From NCBI RefSeq assembly GCF_037975245.1, contig NC_092573.1:26007265-26071264 (forward strand): 64,000 nt of DNA, read 5' to 3'. Position 1 is the first letter of the stretch, and each line of letters opens with the position of its first letter. The notes under the pieces were generated by a model. The model saw only the letters and a program-made list of their open reading frames with translations. It did no database searches and had not been told where the DNA came from. The translations under genes were made by a program, and so were the position numbers. The DNA is from Apostichopus japonicus (lineage: Eukaryota; Echinodermata; Holothuroidea; Aspidochirotida; Stichopodidae). Below are positions 15,401 through 26,483 of the stretch, in pieces.

Positions 15401-18400
15401 TTATTATGTACCAACATCACCATACCGGTATGAACCAAATTTTATATTCAGCCCGCCCACTCATTAATATTCATGAGAACCAAGAACGACAGGGCAGATC
15501 TACTCATCATGAGGGTGGGGGCATCTATCTACAAAGTGTGACATTGATTCAACTTGTGTTTGCTGTGATATCGTGTTTACAAGCCATTTTCCACGATTTC
15601 CCAATAAGCCCCACCCACTCATGAATATCAATGAGGTTAAAGTTGTTGTTGCAAAGAACATGTACTAACTATGTAGTTACATTACCATACCAAGTATGAA
15701 CTACATCGATTGAAGAGATACTGCCATTTTGAGAATTTTACGTTATGGCATGTAATCTGTACTAATATTCATGAGATGGGAGCCACAAACAATTTAGGTC
15801 ACATATACACATACAAACACACAAAAACACACGCCAGCAAGATCGCAGCACTGGTGACTGAGCCTTCAGCATCATAACCAAAAATTGGAACATTCAAGAC
15901 AAAGAGAGATAGAGAGAGAGTAAAGACTTCAAAATTCATTGGCAGGAATGTCAGTGACAGTTTTAATGGCACAATTGACAACTTCCTGTGACTTTTGCTC
16001 CTTTAACCATAGTTATACTCTTTACGAGACTTGGCAACACTCTCAGTAATCTGTTTGCCCACAGGAAAGCCAACTGTTGTGCAGTTTAATGGGTGTAAGT
16101 CTGAAATACAGCACATCTTAATTTCCCAAGTTTCCATGTATTTATGTGAGCAATTTACCTCAGGGCACCTGTTAATCTTATAGTATATTTCAATGCATCC
16201 ACAAATGCAACTTGACGGATTTAAGATGGCAGTCAATTGAGTATCACCAATTCACCATCAATTGTTTTTGCCAAGTTCCTAAGTTTTCCAGGGCTGTCAC
16301 CTATGAAACACTAATCAGTTCTATTTTGGTTTATCTTAGGATCCGGTTTCCCATAAGGCTCTTATATGTTAGGCTATGACCAACTAACCATATAGGTTGC
16401 TGCTACAATGCTGATGTAGCCGTCTGGATGTACGTTACATACTGAAGATTTCAAGCTTGGCCAAGGGCCCTTCCTGGGAACTATAGGATCAATAATTCTG
16501 TCTTAACAAAAAAAAATTAATATAATATCATTCTTCCGGCCAAGAGGGTGCAAATAGGCTACTTTCAAAGAGATTGTTAGATGGAACAGGTGCAACCTGG
16601 ATCATATGTATGTCAAATGCAAAAGAGTTTCCATAAATTTTCAGGTTGGTGGATGGGAGGTGGGTGGTGGGGCATAATTGTTACTAAAGAGTCCTTTTGC
16701 ATTCATTACTTTGGTAGCTTCTTTATCATACTCACTAATTTGTGTACAAGCCACATAAAATTTTACAAACGTAGAGGCATGTTGACCTGGAAATTATAGT
16801 CAATGTTATCTTGCTATAGAGGAAAATGACAAATTTATATTCCTTCAAACTCCCATGCACTTATATTGTGGAAGGAATCTACAGTACCTTCCCGTACAGT
16901 GTACACGGAGGAGCTGTGAATAATGGGGGGTGTCTCCAGAATAATAACAACTTCAATGAAGTCATTGTTATCATCCTGAATACCTAGAATAATGCAAGTC
17001 ACCACAATGAATGCACCATTGTCACTTTGCTATTAGGCCAAACCACTGCAGTCACACAAATGCACACACGCACACAGACAAGACAAAACAAAGATTTAAC
17101 AAGAAAGGTGTAACCATTGTATACATGTAGTAGTGTCAGGAGATCAAAACAATTTTTCCAAATTTCTGACTACCAGTCCACTAAAAACGTTTATGTTAGC
17201 ATTTTTGAAGAGTAATTTAGAAGTTCCTGATTTTGTTTCCTATTACCGTGTATAGCGACAAGATTTTGGTGTACTAACCTGCTATCTTGATTTTGGTGTA
17301 CTAACCTGCTATCTTGATTTTGGTGTACTAACCTGCTATCTTGATTTTGGTGTACTAACCTGCTATCTTGATTTTGGTGTACTAACCTGCTATCTTGGCA
17401 TGTGTGTAGAATGGTTCTATCTCTCTACATGTATGTATTTAGCATTTTATTATAACTACATGTAGATAAGTTTATCGTTTAACCTCCAGGCACGAATGGT
17501 ACAAATATCAATGCAACAGTCTTGGGGAAGATCTCATTCAGTTTGGAAATCATGGTAAAGGTTTAAAGACATACATATCAATACCTTATCATTACTATAC
17601 AGTATATCTGCTTTCCAACAACAGAAAACCATCTGCATCATTTCTAATCTAACAATAGTATTCTATATAATACATTTTGCATTGCACTTAACATATTTTT
17701 TATCCCCCCCCCCCTAAAAAAAACCCTTATAAATCACCAACGTATGTACAAAGACTGCTACCATATTGCTGCTACTGTATGTATATCATTGATGTAGCAA
17801 GTATCCCATTGTAAAATAATTACAGTAAGATAAAAGTATCTCAGACAAACCATCCATCTTCAATCTTCAATTTACCTACAGTATGTGTAAATTTTAATTA
17901 CATTTCTCTTACATTCCGACATTATTTTGTACTTATTTTCAGTATTATTCCGTTTATGAACAAATGAACATTACGAACTTGAAGTTAAACATCCTTATTC
18001 GTTACCTATTTAACTCCATTCAAGTTCAATTAGAAAATGTAAGCTTAGGCCAATCAAACTGAACAGCAATGGTACCATCGTAACTTGTTTATAATTACTG
18101 TAGAATGTTGCCAGATTCCGTAACAACTAGAAACTACTGTTTCTTCACATGAAAAATTTGCATTTACTTGTGCATAATTGATTTGAGCAAAATTCTAGAC
18201 CATATTCCGAGACCTGTTCACCATGTAACAACCTAGTGTTAGGCCTAAAGCAACGGCTATGGATTCGAGGCATATCAGCATTTCTGCCGAAATTTAATTA
18301 TTTTTTAGGGCATTGAGGCAAATATCGAAAGGTTAAGAAAAAATGGAGATAAGAGGGTCCACGGTAAAAGGGAGGTGATGGGCAGGGACGTATGACCCTT

Positions 18401-21400
18401 TGCAAATTGTGAGAAAAAGAAACATCGAACTACAAATTAGTGCATCAAATACTGCACTACGGAGCATTTGATGCCTAAACGTTAACATACAGTATACTCA
18501 GCTAGTCAACATAGGCCTTATGTATCCAGCACATTCGTTAATTCGCAAAATTGGCATTGTTACCATGCTTACTGTGCCGAGAAACATTGAAGTCACTAAC
18601 CACGAGGGAAGCAAAATCGGCGACCATGGCAGCCTAATTTGATGAAATTACATTGTGAAAGACATAGAGGGTGTCTTTACTTTAAAGTTTCGTAGTAAAA
18701 GAACAAACCTAATACATCAGTTGATATTTTCACCTTCTATGTGTTTTGAATAATGATATTTTCACCTTCCATATGTTTTTGAATAATCTGTATGACATAA
18801 CTGGTATTCCACATAATTTTTTACCGATTCCGATTATGTTCCAATTATGCAATAATTGGCCCGATTCTGATTACCGTTTGAACACTAATTGTGAGTAACT
18901 ATGCTTAGCGCATTTCAAGCCATTAACAGGTGACATCCACGCAGAGGTGGTTAGGCCAGAAACTTAGCACAGTGCTTACTCGGTAGGATGCCATATTTTC
19001 GTATTTTGGAAATTTGTGTTTTGTTTTTCTATCCCCTAAACCCCAGAGGTGATTTGGTATGTACACAAAACGATACATAAGAGCCTTTTTTTACATAAAA
19101 GTACAATGAAAGAAAATGGAAACAGAGGAAAGCACAACAATAATTGTTTCTATCACATACTTTATTGCCGATTTCATACAAATGGGATATTTTCTCTTTA
19201 TCAAATAATCGGAATCAGAATTTGAATCTGCCAGTTTATGAAAAAAATAACTGGTAATCGTTAATTTCTGTTTTAGCACAATCGTTTGAACACTAGTACA
19301 TAGTGTTTATGCGGGAGGTGAAATGTACCCTGTTTCCCGGAATATATCTTTGCCGAATTTCAGTGTCATAGCGTACATTATGAAGCTGTGACGTAGGTCT
19401 TGTATCGAGCACATTTGATACTATGCACATCATTGGGCTATATTACTGACCCAGCCTAGGACTATGGCGTACGTAAACAATGAATTTGGAATTAAGCGGA
19501 ACTAGACAAACTTGTCATAAGAAGGAAAACTGGCGGTAAACAAATAATTATCTTACAAAGTATCTGATCTTATGAAACAATCATCGTTCAGCAATACCCG
19601 TTTCTAGACACACACTGAATAGCGTGTACAATACGCATGTACAGTAACTGCAGTGGTATTATGTTGGGCTGTGACCTACATAAAAGACCATGGTACAGGT
19701 GCTGTGCGTTTTGGGTTACGAAAATCATGGCATGCTTCCAGAAAAGTTTCTCAGCACACTAGATCAACACCCACTACGAATTGGTTGCTTCCTTTGCTTT
19801 TCATGAATTGTACAAACGGAAGTAGGTACAGTAGTACTTGTCTTCAAAGTTTATTTGAATATGTTGAGGGGCCGCTTTCTGAACATTAACATAAGGAGGG
19901 TGGTGCATGGGAAGGACCGGATCGGAGACATTTGAAAACAGAAGGTAGAAAAGAAAGTTGTTCGACTTAAGTCAAACTCATGAAAGAAGCACTTACTCAG
20001 TCTGTGTTTACTAACATACAATAAAAACAATAGAAATAAATTGTGGAATGCAATAAACTGTTCAAAAGATTTCCAGGGAGGCAGATTATTAAAGTCAATA
20101 CTACAGAAACCTTCCCACGCTGGGCCGTGATTGTCTATGTGACACTGTATACCTTGTAGGGTGCAAAAGTAGCCAATGACATTGCCCTTGTGAGTAGGTT
20201 GGGAACGCATCATCACTGTACTTGTTGTAATTGCGATTGAAATTGAGAGCACTCTTTTCTGATTAACTTCCTTTATTTCGAAACTTTTCTTGTGAAATTT
20301 TACTTTGGTTTTACCCTTTTTCTTTTTTTACTTTTCGCTCTTTTTTTTTTCTTCAGCCAGGCTGGCTTTTCTGAGAGCATCACAGATTTCCCGTGAACCT
20401 GGTTGGGAAGCTACGCAAGGTGTTGATTGTAACCTTGGGTGTCCCCTAACTTCTAGTACTTAGTACAGTGTTATATGCAGCTGCACTGCTAAGCATCGTA
20501 GTTGCATGTTCATAAGTCAAATTGTAACCTCTTTGTCAATCGCAATTTAATCTGCAAAGCCTTAACGAAAGCGGTGAAACAAGGAAACATCAATTTTGTA
20601 TTTGAGACACTTTCATGGATTATTCCAAACATTTAGTGGCATAGTACGTCAACACATGCATAAAGTTAGGGAACTTTTTCTTTGCTCTGAGCAGTTTGAC
20701 TCCAGACCTTTATTAGTATAAGTCTATTTCTGGTAGGATCTGGTCAAACCATCTATGAAATCAGAAAGCTGAAGGATAACTAAATTATTGAGCAAAATCC
20801 ATAAGATCTTCATCACGACCATTAAAACAACATTTAAGTCCTTACTATTGGAAATATACGTGTATCATGCATTTGGGTTTTAAGTCCAATGCGTTATGAT
20901 CAAGTACCACTACCAGGGTGTCTGACCAACCCAAGTAAGCAAATTGTACACCTGAGCACATTGATAGAACGTTCCCATCATCAGTTTTCACCTCAGTAGT
21001 GGAACACATCCAGCTACTCTAGCCTTTTTAAATCTAGGCCTGTGTTACTAGGCTAGAAACAGTCGGTGTTACTGTTACTTGTTAGAGCCTAGGCTACTAA
21101 AATTGTTACAGGATTTCATAATCTAAGTCAGGAAAACCGTATATAGAAATAGCACAACATATCTTCTAGTCATGTTGTTTTCATTGTTGGCTTACGAATT
21201 CGTGATAAAAATTATCACAAACAGGTCGACTCAAGCGACATTTTGCAACGTCCACTGTTCACGTACACCGATTAAGTGTGCATAACTTGCACTGATGTGT
21301 CTGTATAATAATGCTACTTGGTTACTTGTTGTATGTAACTTACCACTTTTCCCGACACCGCCGGCGCCTAGAAGGACAATTTTATACACCCGAATACCAG

Positions 21401-21425
21401 CTTTGGTCATTGTTGGCTCCTCCAT
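6195..21425 (-). CDS. RIT1: Rit/Ric-type Ras-family GTPase, five coding exons, complete
   Basis: Spliced CDS join(6195-6434, 7802-7993, 8479-8552, 10727-10783, 21344-21425) on the minus strand; 645 nt, 214 aa. All introns are GT-AG and phases agree across every junction. Seen: P-loop GAGGVGKS (residues 20-27), switch I with HDPTIEDAY (42-50), DTAGQ (67-71, Gln71 equivalent to Ras Gln61), NKCD (126-129) and ETSA (154-157). [14 protein letters not shown] and [15 protein letters not shown] are hallmarks of the Rit/Ric branch. The C-terminus is polybasic (KKSRKR, then [10 protein letters not shown]) and ends in serines with no CAAX box, as in Rit, Rin and Ric. Known for the family: a plasma-membrane GTPase signalling to MAPK and stress-survival pathways, held to membrane by basic residues rather than prenylation. 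The ATG at 21425 is the first after an in-frame upstream TGA; a second ATG lies five codons later. Length fits RIT1 (219 aa). Orthology to RIT1/RIT2/Ric as a single ancestral gene is inference. Confidence 0.96.
7802..7993 (-). CDS. RIT1: Rit/Ric exon 4 (switch II to NKCD)
   Basis: A 192-nt, 64-codon exon starting [17 protein letters not shown] and ending [11 protein letters not shown]. Acceptor CCCAG, donor GTAAGT, phase 0 at both ends. It carries the guanine-specificity NKxD motif. Confidence 0.95.
8479..8552 (-). CDS. RIT1: Rit/Ric exon 3 (effector end to DTAGQ)
   Basis: A 74-nt exon encoding [20 protein letters not shown] followed by DTAGQ. The acceptor is TTTCCAG and the donor GTATGT. 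The QQQAVIDGE stretch matches the invertebrate Ric form rather than vertebrate RIT1. Phase 1 in, phase 0 out. Confidence 0.94.
9463..9797. repeat. 109-bp tandem repeat (3 copies) in Rit/Ric intron 2
   Basis: AACAACTATTCATTACA starts at 9481, 9590 and 9699, a regular 109-bp period. Units differ by scattered substitutions. It lies wholly within the intron between exons 2 and 3. Confidence 0.93.
10727..10783 (-). CDS. RIT1: Rit/Ric exon 2 (switch I, first part)
   Basis: A 57-nt exon encoding [19 protein letters not shown]. It lies between a CAG acceptor and a GTGAGT donor, phase 1 on both sides. It closely matches the Rit segment between the P-loop and the effector threonine. It is too short to stand out as an ORF and was found by looking for the missing DPTIE segment. 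Confidence 0.94.
15245..15780. repeat. Diverged repeat field with recurrent ATTCATGA words
   Basis: AATATTCATGA or its complement recurs near 15251, 15465, 15622 and 15763. It is accompanied by related phrases: CCCACTCAT at two sites, ACCATACC followed by GTATGAAC at two sites, and GCCATTT at three sites. This looks like old copies of one interspersed repeat rather than a gene. I cannot name the family. Confidence 0.4.
17262..17396. repeat. 27-bp tandem repeat, 5 near-identical copies
   Basis: The unit GATTTTGGTGTACTAACCTG plus CTATCTT starts at 17262, 17289, 17316, 17343 and 17370. Copies are directly abutting with no spacers, so this is a minisatellite and not a CRISPR array. Confidence 0.97.
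18722..18787. repeat. 34-bp tandem duplication
   Basis: GATATTTTCACCTTC, followed by an A/T-rich TGTTTTGAATAAT segment, occurs twice in a row with minor changes. Confidence 0.8.
21344..21425 (-). CDS. RIT1: Rit/Ric exon 1 (start codon and P-loop)
   Basis: Encodes residues 1-27, from [10 protein letters not shown] to the P-loop GAGGVGKS. It is followed by a perfect GTAAGT donor (21338-21343) in phase 1. An open GTG-initiated extension upstream exists, but an in-frame TGA lies just beyond it, so the ATG at 21425 is the likely start. Confidence 0.95.
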
Positions 21426-21609
21426 CACCACCCAGGACACTCGAAGAAAACTGCTTCAGAAACGATGACCGGTATTCCTTTTGATTCGAAAGCGATCAGG
21501 GTTCAAAACAAGGAGCAGACATTTCGTGGGCCGCGAGACAGCATTGGGTGGGATGACTGTTTACGTTACGATGAGTAACTGGTTACGGAGAATGACTAGG
21601 TGCTCTGCT

Positions 21610-22985
21610 CAACGCGTTGCTGATCTGAACGCAAATAAATCAAACCATAGATATACTATATTTTGCTAGACCTCGCTGGCAGTGATAATATGGTGCTTGA
21701 AATCGTGTGCAGCGATGTCACTGGTGAGAAATACGTATCTGCCACTAAAATGTGCCGAAAATAATCACCCTTAACTGAACTATATGAAACAAATGTACTT
21801 TGTTTCGAACGGTTTTGTATTCTTCTATTAATTTCTTCCTTTCCTGTTTGCTAAATGTATTTGATGTTGGTACGAGGTACTACAGAATCAACCATAGAGG
21901 ATAAGGGTAGTGCTGTGTTCTAGAAATAATTACAATATCAATGTTTGCACGATCTTTTACGTCAGTGTTCTAGGTACGGCAGCCGTACGTCTTTGTTTTG
22001 CATCATCAACTCGGTACCTGGAAGCGAGGTTATGAACTTATGCATGGCGTAAGCCGCTACTTTGCATAAGGCAATCGCATACAAAGGGAACTTGCCAGTA
22101 CGGTATATTGATGGCACACTGTGAATTGTGTGGTTTACCAGCTCCCGTAAACATGATATTAATAAAGTAGTCATAAATCGCGGACAGGCTCAGGCTTGAC
22201 AATAGCGTGGGAGAGGGCAAGTACAGATGAAGAGGAGGGTTGAAGGTTGGGTGTGAAGGGAAGGAGTGAAGGGAAGGGGTGAAGGGAAGGGGTGAAGGGA
22301 AGGGGTGAAGGGAAGGGGTGAAGGGAAGGGGTGAAGGGAAGGGGTGAAGGGAAGGGGTGAAGGGAAGGGGTGAAGGGAAGGGGTGAAGGGAAGGGGTGAA
22401 GGGAAGAGGTGAAGGGAAGGGGTGAAGGGAAGGGGTGAAGGGAAGGGGTGAAGGGAAGGGGTGAAGGGAAGGGGTGAAGGGAAGGGGTGAAGGGAAGGGG
22501 TGAAGGGAAGGGAAGGGGTGAAGGGAAGAGTGTGTGAAGGCTGGATGAAAGGGATGAAGAAGGTGAGGGTGAATTCACACAGACGATATCTCGTAAGCGG
22601 GTTGTCTTGAGTGCCAAGGCTAGAAATTTGAAAGGCTTACCAATTAGATTAATTATCATAAACACAGGTTAAGCTAACATTTTTTTATTTGCACTTTGAC
22701 ATCGACTAACTAGTACCGAGGGGAAATACACGCAATATGACACACCTTGGTGACAGGGGCGTACATACAGGCGAGGTTTCGCCATCGGCTGATACGCCCT
22801 CTATTTTATTCATTGTTTTACTCTTTCTACGGAGATTTCGAGACTGTTCTTCGATTCGCGAATAATCAAGTTTTAATCACCGTTTTGTTCTTCGTACGGA
22901 TAATTATTATTTTGACCATAACTAATAGCCTCTGCGCAGTGGAACTGTACCGAGCTGTGTTACTTGTTAAGGAAAATATAATTTC
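21610..22985. other. Upstream flank of the Rit/Ric gene, no further gene seen
   Basis: This follows the CpG-containing stretch just upstream of exon 1. Apart from the minisatellite I see no exon. The open frame at 22747-23019 gives no recognisable protein; it may be part of the degenerate retrotransposon's 5' region, but that is a guess. Confidence 0.4.
22253..22530. repeat. 13-bp purine-rich minisatellite, about 21 copies
   Basis: The unit TGAAGGGAAGGGG is repeated with very few changes. One strand is almost all purine and the other almost all pyrimidine. Three units make 39 bp, so the minus strand reads as a 13-residue Pro/Ser/Leu/His/Phe peptide repeat. That 164-aa ORF is an artefact of the period. 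Confidence 0.97.
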
Positions 22986-23019
22986 CTTTTTGCCCTTGGA
23001 CATTACCTATGTCAGCTAG

Positions 23020-24665
23020 TTGACTAAAGATCTCTCTACTCGACAAATGCCGTCAGCCGTGCTCGGAAAACACCGAACCCAGCAACTAAACGCGGCGAGT
23101 TCTGCTGGCCCTAACATTAACAGCCATTTGTTTTATGTGTATGACCAGCAAAAAACCAAAAATGTTTCATTGACACCGGCGCGGAGGTTAGTGTCATTCC
23201 ACCTAGTCGTGACCAGTGGCGTCGCCAAGGGGGGCCGGGGGGGGGGGGCACGTGCCCCCTGGAAAACCTAGTGCCCCCCGAGTGCCCCCCCCCCCCCCAT
23301 CTGAGATTTGGGTTGGTAAAAAAATATATATATATTTTGTTATATTCAACTCCCATCATCTGAGTTGGTTTTTCATAAGGACAAAGAAGCACAGTAATTC
23401 GTATTTTCTTCAAATGGGCTGCGAAAATATGAAAAAGTTTATCCTTGACCGTCGGGTATCGAAGTCGTAACCCGCGCCATCTTAATAGATAATGGGAGAA
23501 AACGAGAAGGACAAGAAAGGAGTCGGGGGTCATGCACACATTAATTCAACAAATGTAGGTTCTATTGATAGGGTTAGGCATAATATCTGTGGTTCATATC
23601 CTCTGCAAAATTCTGCGCGTTGTTAAAATCATTACCTCAAAAATAGCAATTTCTGGAGTTATCTTCAGATCGAATTTAGCATCAAATGTGGCACCATTTT
23701 GCATCTAGCCCATCCTCCGTATGCGAAAATTTTCCAAAGGGGAGGGGGGCACCCCCTCCCCTTAGACCCCTCCCCAGGACGGCGATCCGTATCCACCTAA
23801 GTGCCCCCATCAAATGGCTGGTGCCCCCCTGTGCCCCCCCCCCGACTAAAAAGTCTGGTGACGCCACTGGTCGTGACGACCGTAGATCAAGCCCGAGTGG
23901 TTCAAGTTACAGTCTATCAACAAGTCTACGATTAAAACATTAAAACATGCGTTCTCTTACGCTCGACTTAGGCGTTCGGCGCACATGCAGATGGGTTTCA
24001 TCATTGCATAGGTCACGGGTCCTATTGTAGGAGTCTTCTGCCTCCTTGTCGATGTACGTCGATACAAACTCGTTGACTCAATTACGAATTTCAGCATTAA
24101 TAACGGGTCTGTTGATAATGTTTCACCAGTGTCGCCTTTTCAAGCATCAGTTGGTGCGTCGGCGCCGTACCGCGCGATACTCGAAAACCGTGCTTCACTA
24201 GAGCGGTCGTTGAAACATGGTATTACACATCACATCGAAACTAAGGGTGCACCTACAGTTGCCCGCCCGCGTCGCCTCGCCTCGCCCCGACAGGCTGAAA
24301 ATCGCAAAACAGGAATTTGGACATATGTGTCAGTTCGGGATTATTCGCCCATCCAGCAGCCCCTGGGCATCTCCACTGCACATGGTACCAAAGAAAACCC
24401 CTGGGGATTGGAGACCATGCGGTGGCTACAGAGCATCGAACAGTATCACCGTACATGATAATTATCCTGTTCCGCATTTGCATGTATTCTCTGTTTAGCT
24501 TCACTCAAAGAAGGTTTTCGAAGTAGACCTCGTATGGGCTCATACCACCAAATATACCTGTAGACCCTGCAGATGTTTTGCAAAACCGTTGTCACCACTC
24601 ATTTCGGTTTTTGAATTTGTTCGTATGCCGATCGGCCTGCGTAACGCTGCACAACATTTTTCAAA
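23020..24665 (+). pseudogene. Decayed Ty3/gypsy pol fragment (protease to partial reverse transcriptase)
   Basis: Reading across several frames gives, in order: a gag-pol linker like LNAASSAGPNINSHLFYVYD; an aspartic protease with FIDTGAEVSVIPPSRD (catalytic D-T-G-A at 23172-23183); a post-protease stretch like LTLDLGVRRT; a connector SPVSPFQASVGASAPYRAIL; and the N-terminal reverse transcriptase with [34 protein letters not shown] and [26 protein letters not shown] follows near 24614-24655. Homology then stops before the YxDD catalytic motif. Frameshifts and in-frame stops are numerous, so it is inactive. No LTRs were recognised. The protease coding region is interrupted by the inserted element at 23214-23869. 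The family assignment is strong from these motifs. Confidence 0.9.
23214..23869. mobile_element. Nonautonomous hAT-type element (MITE), 656 bp, inserted in the gypsy protease
   Basis: The termini are CAGTGGCGTCGCCA at the left and, in reverse complement, CAGTGGCGTCACCA at the right. A perfect 8-bp target duplication GTCGTGAC sits at 23206-23213 and 23870-23877. CAGTGGCG-type ends with 8-bp duplications are characteristic of hAT elements. The inside is G-rich near one end and C-rich near the other, with long G and C runs and no transposase. Removing it restores protease-like sequence, so it landed in the retrotransposon copy. Confidence 0.92.
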
Positions 24666-26180
24666 GAAAGTCTCACACACATGAACGTAAGAGTAATCAA
24701 ACATAAGTAAAGGAAACGATACCAAACATCGTTTTGACTGTATTCCCGTCACGGTCTACATTTCCAAACTTCATAAAGTGGTATAAGGCTAACAAAATGC
24801 TCCCATCAAGGCTTTAAAATACATTTCAGAGAACGTTAAATCCTCCGTTTTTCACATATTTTTCTTTAAATATTTCAAAAAATGGTGCAGCTTCGGATGG
24901 TCTTGCCCCTACACTCCTAGAGGACTCTGGTCCATCTAACAGGTTCATCACTGAAGGCTGCACCCGATTCACAAAGTATCACACAATAATATTGTATCAT
25001 AATATAATATAAAACATCCATAATAAGATTGCTGCATATATTATTTCATGGTACAATGATATATAATATGATAACAATTATATTGCTAATTTCTTAATAC
25101 CACAGTACAATATAGTATCGTATGCTAGCATGTGAATCAGGCTGGAAGGATTTTCTGAACTTTACGACATGCCTTGGTGACAATGGACGTGACGCGCTTG
25201 AAATTTAAGTGATGGGGCTATACAAAATTGACAGCTCATCTGCTCTACGGTTTCATAATAGGGAATGTTATCCCATGTTTCCAAGTACATTTTATTAGCA
25301 ACCATCTGGTCTGACGAAATAAAATGGTAAGTTTATTTGTATGATACTATTTGCGGGACTCTGTGGACGACACTCATGTTCATTATTTAGCTAACGAATG
25401 GGATTTCCTATACATTTTGTGATAATATGAAATTATTGACATCCTTCCACATTCAGTGATTTATAGGTCTACTGGTATACGGTCTATGTTACCCTTAGAG
25501 AAATGTAAAGGTATATACCAGTTGTAGCTTATTTGTCATTTTGTCATACTTACAATAGCCAACCGTCTTTTCTGCAAGGAAGATTCAATGACCCCAGGGC
25601 AGCACCCCCTTCCTGAACAAAATCCTTGATTCGCCTCCCCTTACCCCACCTTTGAAATAGGTGTTCCTTCAATTTTTAAAGAGAGTCCATAATATTAGTT
25701 TCTGGCACAATGCTTACTTTGTGTACATCATCGTTTTTAAATACCTGACATATGAACAATCGCTTAAGACATTTATTGCAACATAAGGCTTAAAACATAA
25801 TATGAAGAAATGAAATCCTAATCTCATATTTCTATCTTCTCAAATTTCAACATTATGTCGTTCCTCTATACCGCCCTCATTTTTACACACCTTCGAATCG
25901 TGGTTTTAATTCAGCCTTCTGCCGAAATGACGTACATTCTCCTGTCTTCTCCGTCTTTTAACTCTAATTTTAAGCTGTACAATATCAGACTTTGAAAAGA
26001 ACGAATATTTATCTTAAATTCATGACGACCTCATTACATTACAACCTGAATATTGTAGCAATAAGTCACCAGTAAACGAAGGCGTATCAGACATTAACAA
26101 CCTTTTAAGGCCTACGACCCAGGATCTTTCAAGAGGGCCACGACCTACGACCCACCAGACCCCCCCCCCCCCCCCCACAG

Positions 26181-26483
26181 AATCGATGGTCAGAATATAT
26201 GAAAGCTAGCTTGGTCTCTGGACTTGATGTTAAAGAGAGAGAAAAAAAAACATTATCGATCTCTGTCGGCAAACTGCGAATAGTACTGGTAAATTTTCCG
26301 ACGTCTTTGAATGATCCCGCTACCCACCGAAAACTTATTCGCGACACTTTTGTGTCGCACTCAATAGTTTGCGGACCGTCCATCGTCGATGAAAACAACA
26401 TGGAAGTTGCAGACTGTAATGTACGGCCCTGTTACGTATTATTGACATTGTTTGACGAGGTTTTAGAGTATTACTCCAGATAA
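26181..26483 (+). other. Unrecognised open reading frame, possible exon or transposon remnant
   Basis: A 303-nt open frame (94 aa from the ATG at 26199) follows a C-run ending in CACAG that could act as a splice acceptor. Its peptide is compositionally protein-like: mixed charge, no low-complexity bias, ending VLLTLFDEVLEYYSR before TAA. I recognise no domain. The first part, WSEYMKASLVSGLDVKEREK, faintly recalls the gag region of retrotransposons, but the rest does not follow. It stands alone, with no neighbouring exon in evidence. It could equally be a chance ORF. Confidence 0.25.

Larger units (their letters stand above)
10784..21343 (-). other. Rit/Ric intron 1 (10.6 kb)
   Basis: Bounded by the exon 1 donor GTAAGT and the exon 2 acceptor CAG. 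I found no convincing additional exon on either strand. It holds a diverged repeat field near 15.2-15.8 kb, a 27-bp five-copy tandem repeat at 17.26 kb and a 34-bp duplication near 18.73 kb. Long first introns often hold enhancers, but I cannot show one here. Confidence 0.85.

Noticed and set aside
17262-17396. Regular short repeats considered as a CRISPR array
   Set aside because: The units abut directly with no unique spacers, and the genome is eukaryotic.
19851-20252. 133-aa minus-strand ORF
   Set aside because: No recognisable domain, Phe/Leu/Ser-rich from T-rich DNA, and it lies inside the Rit/Ric first intron without splice support.
21231-21343. Extension of Rit/Ric exon 1 past GVGKS
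   Set aside because: The extension is intron translated past a perfect GTAAGT donor. The true continuation is the 57-nt exon at 10727-10783.
22171-22665. 164-aa Pro/Ser/Leu-rich minus-strand ORF
   Set aside because: It arises because three 13-bp minisatellite units make 39 bp, which stays in frame. There is no independent coding evidence.
23216-23943. Several Pro/Gly-rich ORFs over the 23.2-23.9 kb region
   Set aside because: They are frames through the G/C runs of a noncoding MITE.
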